NCBI RefSeq assembly: GCF_050948175.1
Contig: NW_027490255.1
Coordinates: 558,001 to 622,000 of the forward strand
Length of the DNA stretch: 64,000 nt
Origin: Xylocopa sonorina
Taxonomy: Eukaryota; Arthropoda; Insecta; Hymenoptera; Apidae
Reading direction: 5' to 3'
Shown: in pieces, positions 62,536-64,000 of the stretch
Position numbering within the stretch: the first letter of the stretch is position 1
Layout of the letters: each line of letters begins with the position of its first letter
Made by a program: the position numbers and the translations under genes
The notes under the pieces: model-generated
Told to the model about the DNA's origin: nothing
What the model saw: only the letters and a program-made list of their open reading frames with translations
The model's database searches: none

Positions 62536-64000
62536 CATGATTTGCGAAGTGTTAAGTATTCCTCGTCTACACTTCAAATGAATGTGAATGCGATACTTCC
62601 TCGCTAGGAAATAGCGTTTGCAGATATCTACGTATCGTAGCATTAGCTTTCCAATGCTTCTTAAAACGCGATATCGCATCTCATATCTATGTTTCATGGT
62701 AAGATATAATATGATTTGCGAAATGTTATGTATTCCTCGTCTACACTTCAAATGAATGTGAATGCGACACTTCCTCGCTAGGAAATAGCGTTTGCAGATG
62801 TCTACGTACCGTAGCAATAGATTTCTAATGCTTCTTAAAACGCGATATCGCATCTCATTTCTATGTTTCATGGTAAGATATAACATGATTTGCGAAGTGT
62901 TATGTATTCCTCGTCTACACATCAAATGAATGTGAATGCGATGCTTCGTCGCTAGGAAATAGCGTTTGCAGATGTCTACGTATCGTAGCAATAGCTTTCA
63001 AATGCTTCTTAAATCGCGATATCGCATCTCATTTCTATGTTTCATGGTAAGATATAATATGATTTGCGAAGTGTTATGTATTCCTCCCTTACACTTCAAA
63101 TGAATGTAAATGCGACACTTCCTTGCAAGGAAATAGCGTTTGCTGATGTCTACGTATCGTAGCAATAGAGTTCAAATGCTTCTTAAAACGAGATATTGCA
63201 TCACATATCTATGTTTCATGATAAGATATAATATTCATTGCGAAGTGTTATGTATTCCTCGTATGTGATTCAAATGAATGTAAATGCGACACTTCCTTGC
63301 TAGGAAATAGCGTCTGCAGATGTCTAGGTATCGTAGCAATAGAGTTCTAATGCTTCTTAAAACGCGATATCGCATCTCATTTCTATGCTTCATGGTAAGA
63401 CGTAATATGATTTGCGAAGTGTTAAGTATTCCTCCTCTACACTTCAAATGAATGTAAATGCGACACTTCCTTGCTAGGAAATAGCGTCTGCAGATGTTTA
63501 GGTATCGTAGCAATAGAGTTCTAATGCTTCTTAAAACGCGATATCGCATCACATTTCTATGTTTCATGGTAAGATGTAATATGATTTGCGAAGTGTTATG
63601 TATTCCTCCTCTACACTTCAAATGAATGTAAATGCGATATTTCCTTGCCAGGTAATAGCGTTTGCAGATTTCTACGTATCGTAGCAATAGATTTCTAATG
63701 CTTCTTAAAACGCGATATCGCATCTCATTTCTATGTTTCATGGTAAGATATAACATGATTTGCGAAGTGTTATGTATTCCTCGTCTACACTTCAAATGAA
63801 TGTGAATGCGATACTTCCTCGCTAGGAAATAGCGTTTGCAGATGTCTACGTATCGTAGCAATAGCTTTCTAATGCTTCTTAAAACGCGATATCGCATCTC
63901 ATTTCTATGTTTCATGGTAAGATATAATATGATTTGCGAAGTGTTATGTATTCCTCGTCTACACTTGAAATGAATGTGAATGCGACACTTCCTCGCTAGG
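62536..64000 (+). repeat. Class A monomers, class D / C module copy 3, window end
   Basis: CCTCCCTTACACTTC lies near 63083, a class D unit near 63231, then class C units with GACGTAATATG, GCATCACATTTC and CCTTGCCAGGTAATAG, matching 58.88-59.48 kb. The last two units are class A. The window stops inside a monomer at CCTCGCTAGG, so the array continues. CACTTGAAATG near 63965 is a private change. Confidence 0.86.

Larger units (their letters stand above)
1..64000 (+). repeat. 174-bp satellite DNA array, head to tail, whole window
   Basis: Every part of the window can be read as copies of one 174-bp unit, all in the same orientation. The anchor TCCTCGCTAGG starts at 152 and again at 63990. These are 63838 bases apart, which is 367 units minus 20 bases, so about 368 monomers are present. 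Copies differ mainly by substitutions, and no foreign insertion breaks the array. Composition is about 37% GC with 10 CpG per monomer. Tandem arrays of this unit size with nested higher-order repeats are typical of centromeric or pericentromeric heterochromatin. That role is inferred; the tandem structure is read directly. I know of no named satellite family that matches, and the host species is not identifiable. Confidence 0.99.

Noticed and set aside
158..63915. Dozens of minus-strand open frames of 61-323 codons as protein-coding genes
   Set aside because: All translate the same 58-residue satellite period, start and stop wherever class variants add or remove a stop, and have no promoter, unique sequence, domain or boundary. 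The open frame follows from a unit length divisible by three.
1..64000. CRISPR array
   Set aside because: The repeat is contiguous, with 174-bp units and no unique spacers.
1..64000. CENP-B box in the monomer
   Set aside because: The conserved TTCG....A..CGGG pattern is absent. The nearest piece, CTTCGTCGCTAGG in some class A units, lacks the CGGG half.
1..64000. Transposon, LTR or insertion sequence as the source of the repeat
   Set aside because: There are no terminal repeats, target-site duplications, poly-A tails or transposase-like frames, and the array never leaves the 174-bp register.
1..64000. tRNA, rRNA or other RNA genes embedded in the monomer
   Set aside because: I saw no A/B box pair, cloverleaf or rRNA-like sequence. 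The dyads are too short and too variable between classes.
1..64000. Telomeric or simple-sequence DNA
   Set aside because: No runs of telomere-type hexamers or pentamers and no microsatellite tracts were seen.
1..64000. Inverted satellite blocks (strand switches)
   Set aside because: All monomers read in the same direction. Motifs such as CATGGTAAG and CCTCGCTAGG were only seen on the plus strand in unit context.

Overview
The whole 64-kb window is one uninterrupted satellite-DNA array. A 174-bp monomer is repeated head to tail, always in the same orientation, from the first base to the last. The window begins and ends inside a monomer, so the array continues on both sides. Between the first and last copy of one anchor motif (TCCTCGCTAGG, starting at 152 and 63990) lie 367 monomer steps, and their total length is 20 bases short of 367 x 174. 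The small indels I found add up to exactly that difference. I see no unique sequence, transposon, RNA gene, CRISPR array or believable protein-coding gene.

This is eukaryotic heterochromatin, probably centromeric or pericentromeric. The monomer is near nucleosomal length, it is organised into nested higher-order repeats (HORs), and the copies are highly homogenised. The species cannot be named from the sequence. The monomer is about 37% GC but has 10 CpG sites where about 6 are expected. That argues against heavy germline CpG methylation and fits many insects (Hymenoptera, for example) or nematodes better than vertebrates or plants. This is inference only.

Monomers fall into linked variant classes. 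Class A has GTGAATGCGA then CCTCGCTAGG. Class B has GTAAATGCGA then CCTTGCAAGG and CTACCTATCG. Class C has CCTTGCTAGG, GCGTCTGCAG and CTAGGTATCG. Class D is divergent, with GAGATATTGC and TAATATTCATTG. A minor marker type has CCTTGCCAGG. Each monomer carries several dyad elements: GCGATATCGC, CTACG-TAT-CGTAG, a 14-bp element that is the perfect palindrome TTCCTTGCAAGGAA in class B, and a GAAGTG/CACTTC inverted pair.

Layout: 0-8.4 kb holds a 1215-bp seven-monomer tandem pair, a five-monomer derivative and a 2.7-2.9 kb block present twice. 8.4-11.7 kb is mosaic. 11.7-20.7 kb holds a 3305-bp 19-monomer HOR in two full copies and one 14-monomer copy. 20.7-36.5 kb is a patchwork of modules reused at offsets of 4350, 4872, 3132, 870 and 2958 bp. 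36.5-49.7 kb repeats a 2.1-kb block and contains 1044-bp (6-mer) and 522-bp (3-mer) tandem duplications. 49.7-64 kb holds more duplicated blocks, including an exact single-monomer duplication near 52.3 kb. Nearly all rearrangements keep the 174-bp register, as expected from unequal exchange between aligned monomers.

The many antisense open frames encode the same basic 58-residue period. They exist because 174 is a multiple of three and one frame of the monomer happens to lack stops. They are not annotated as genes.
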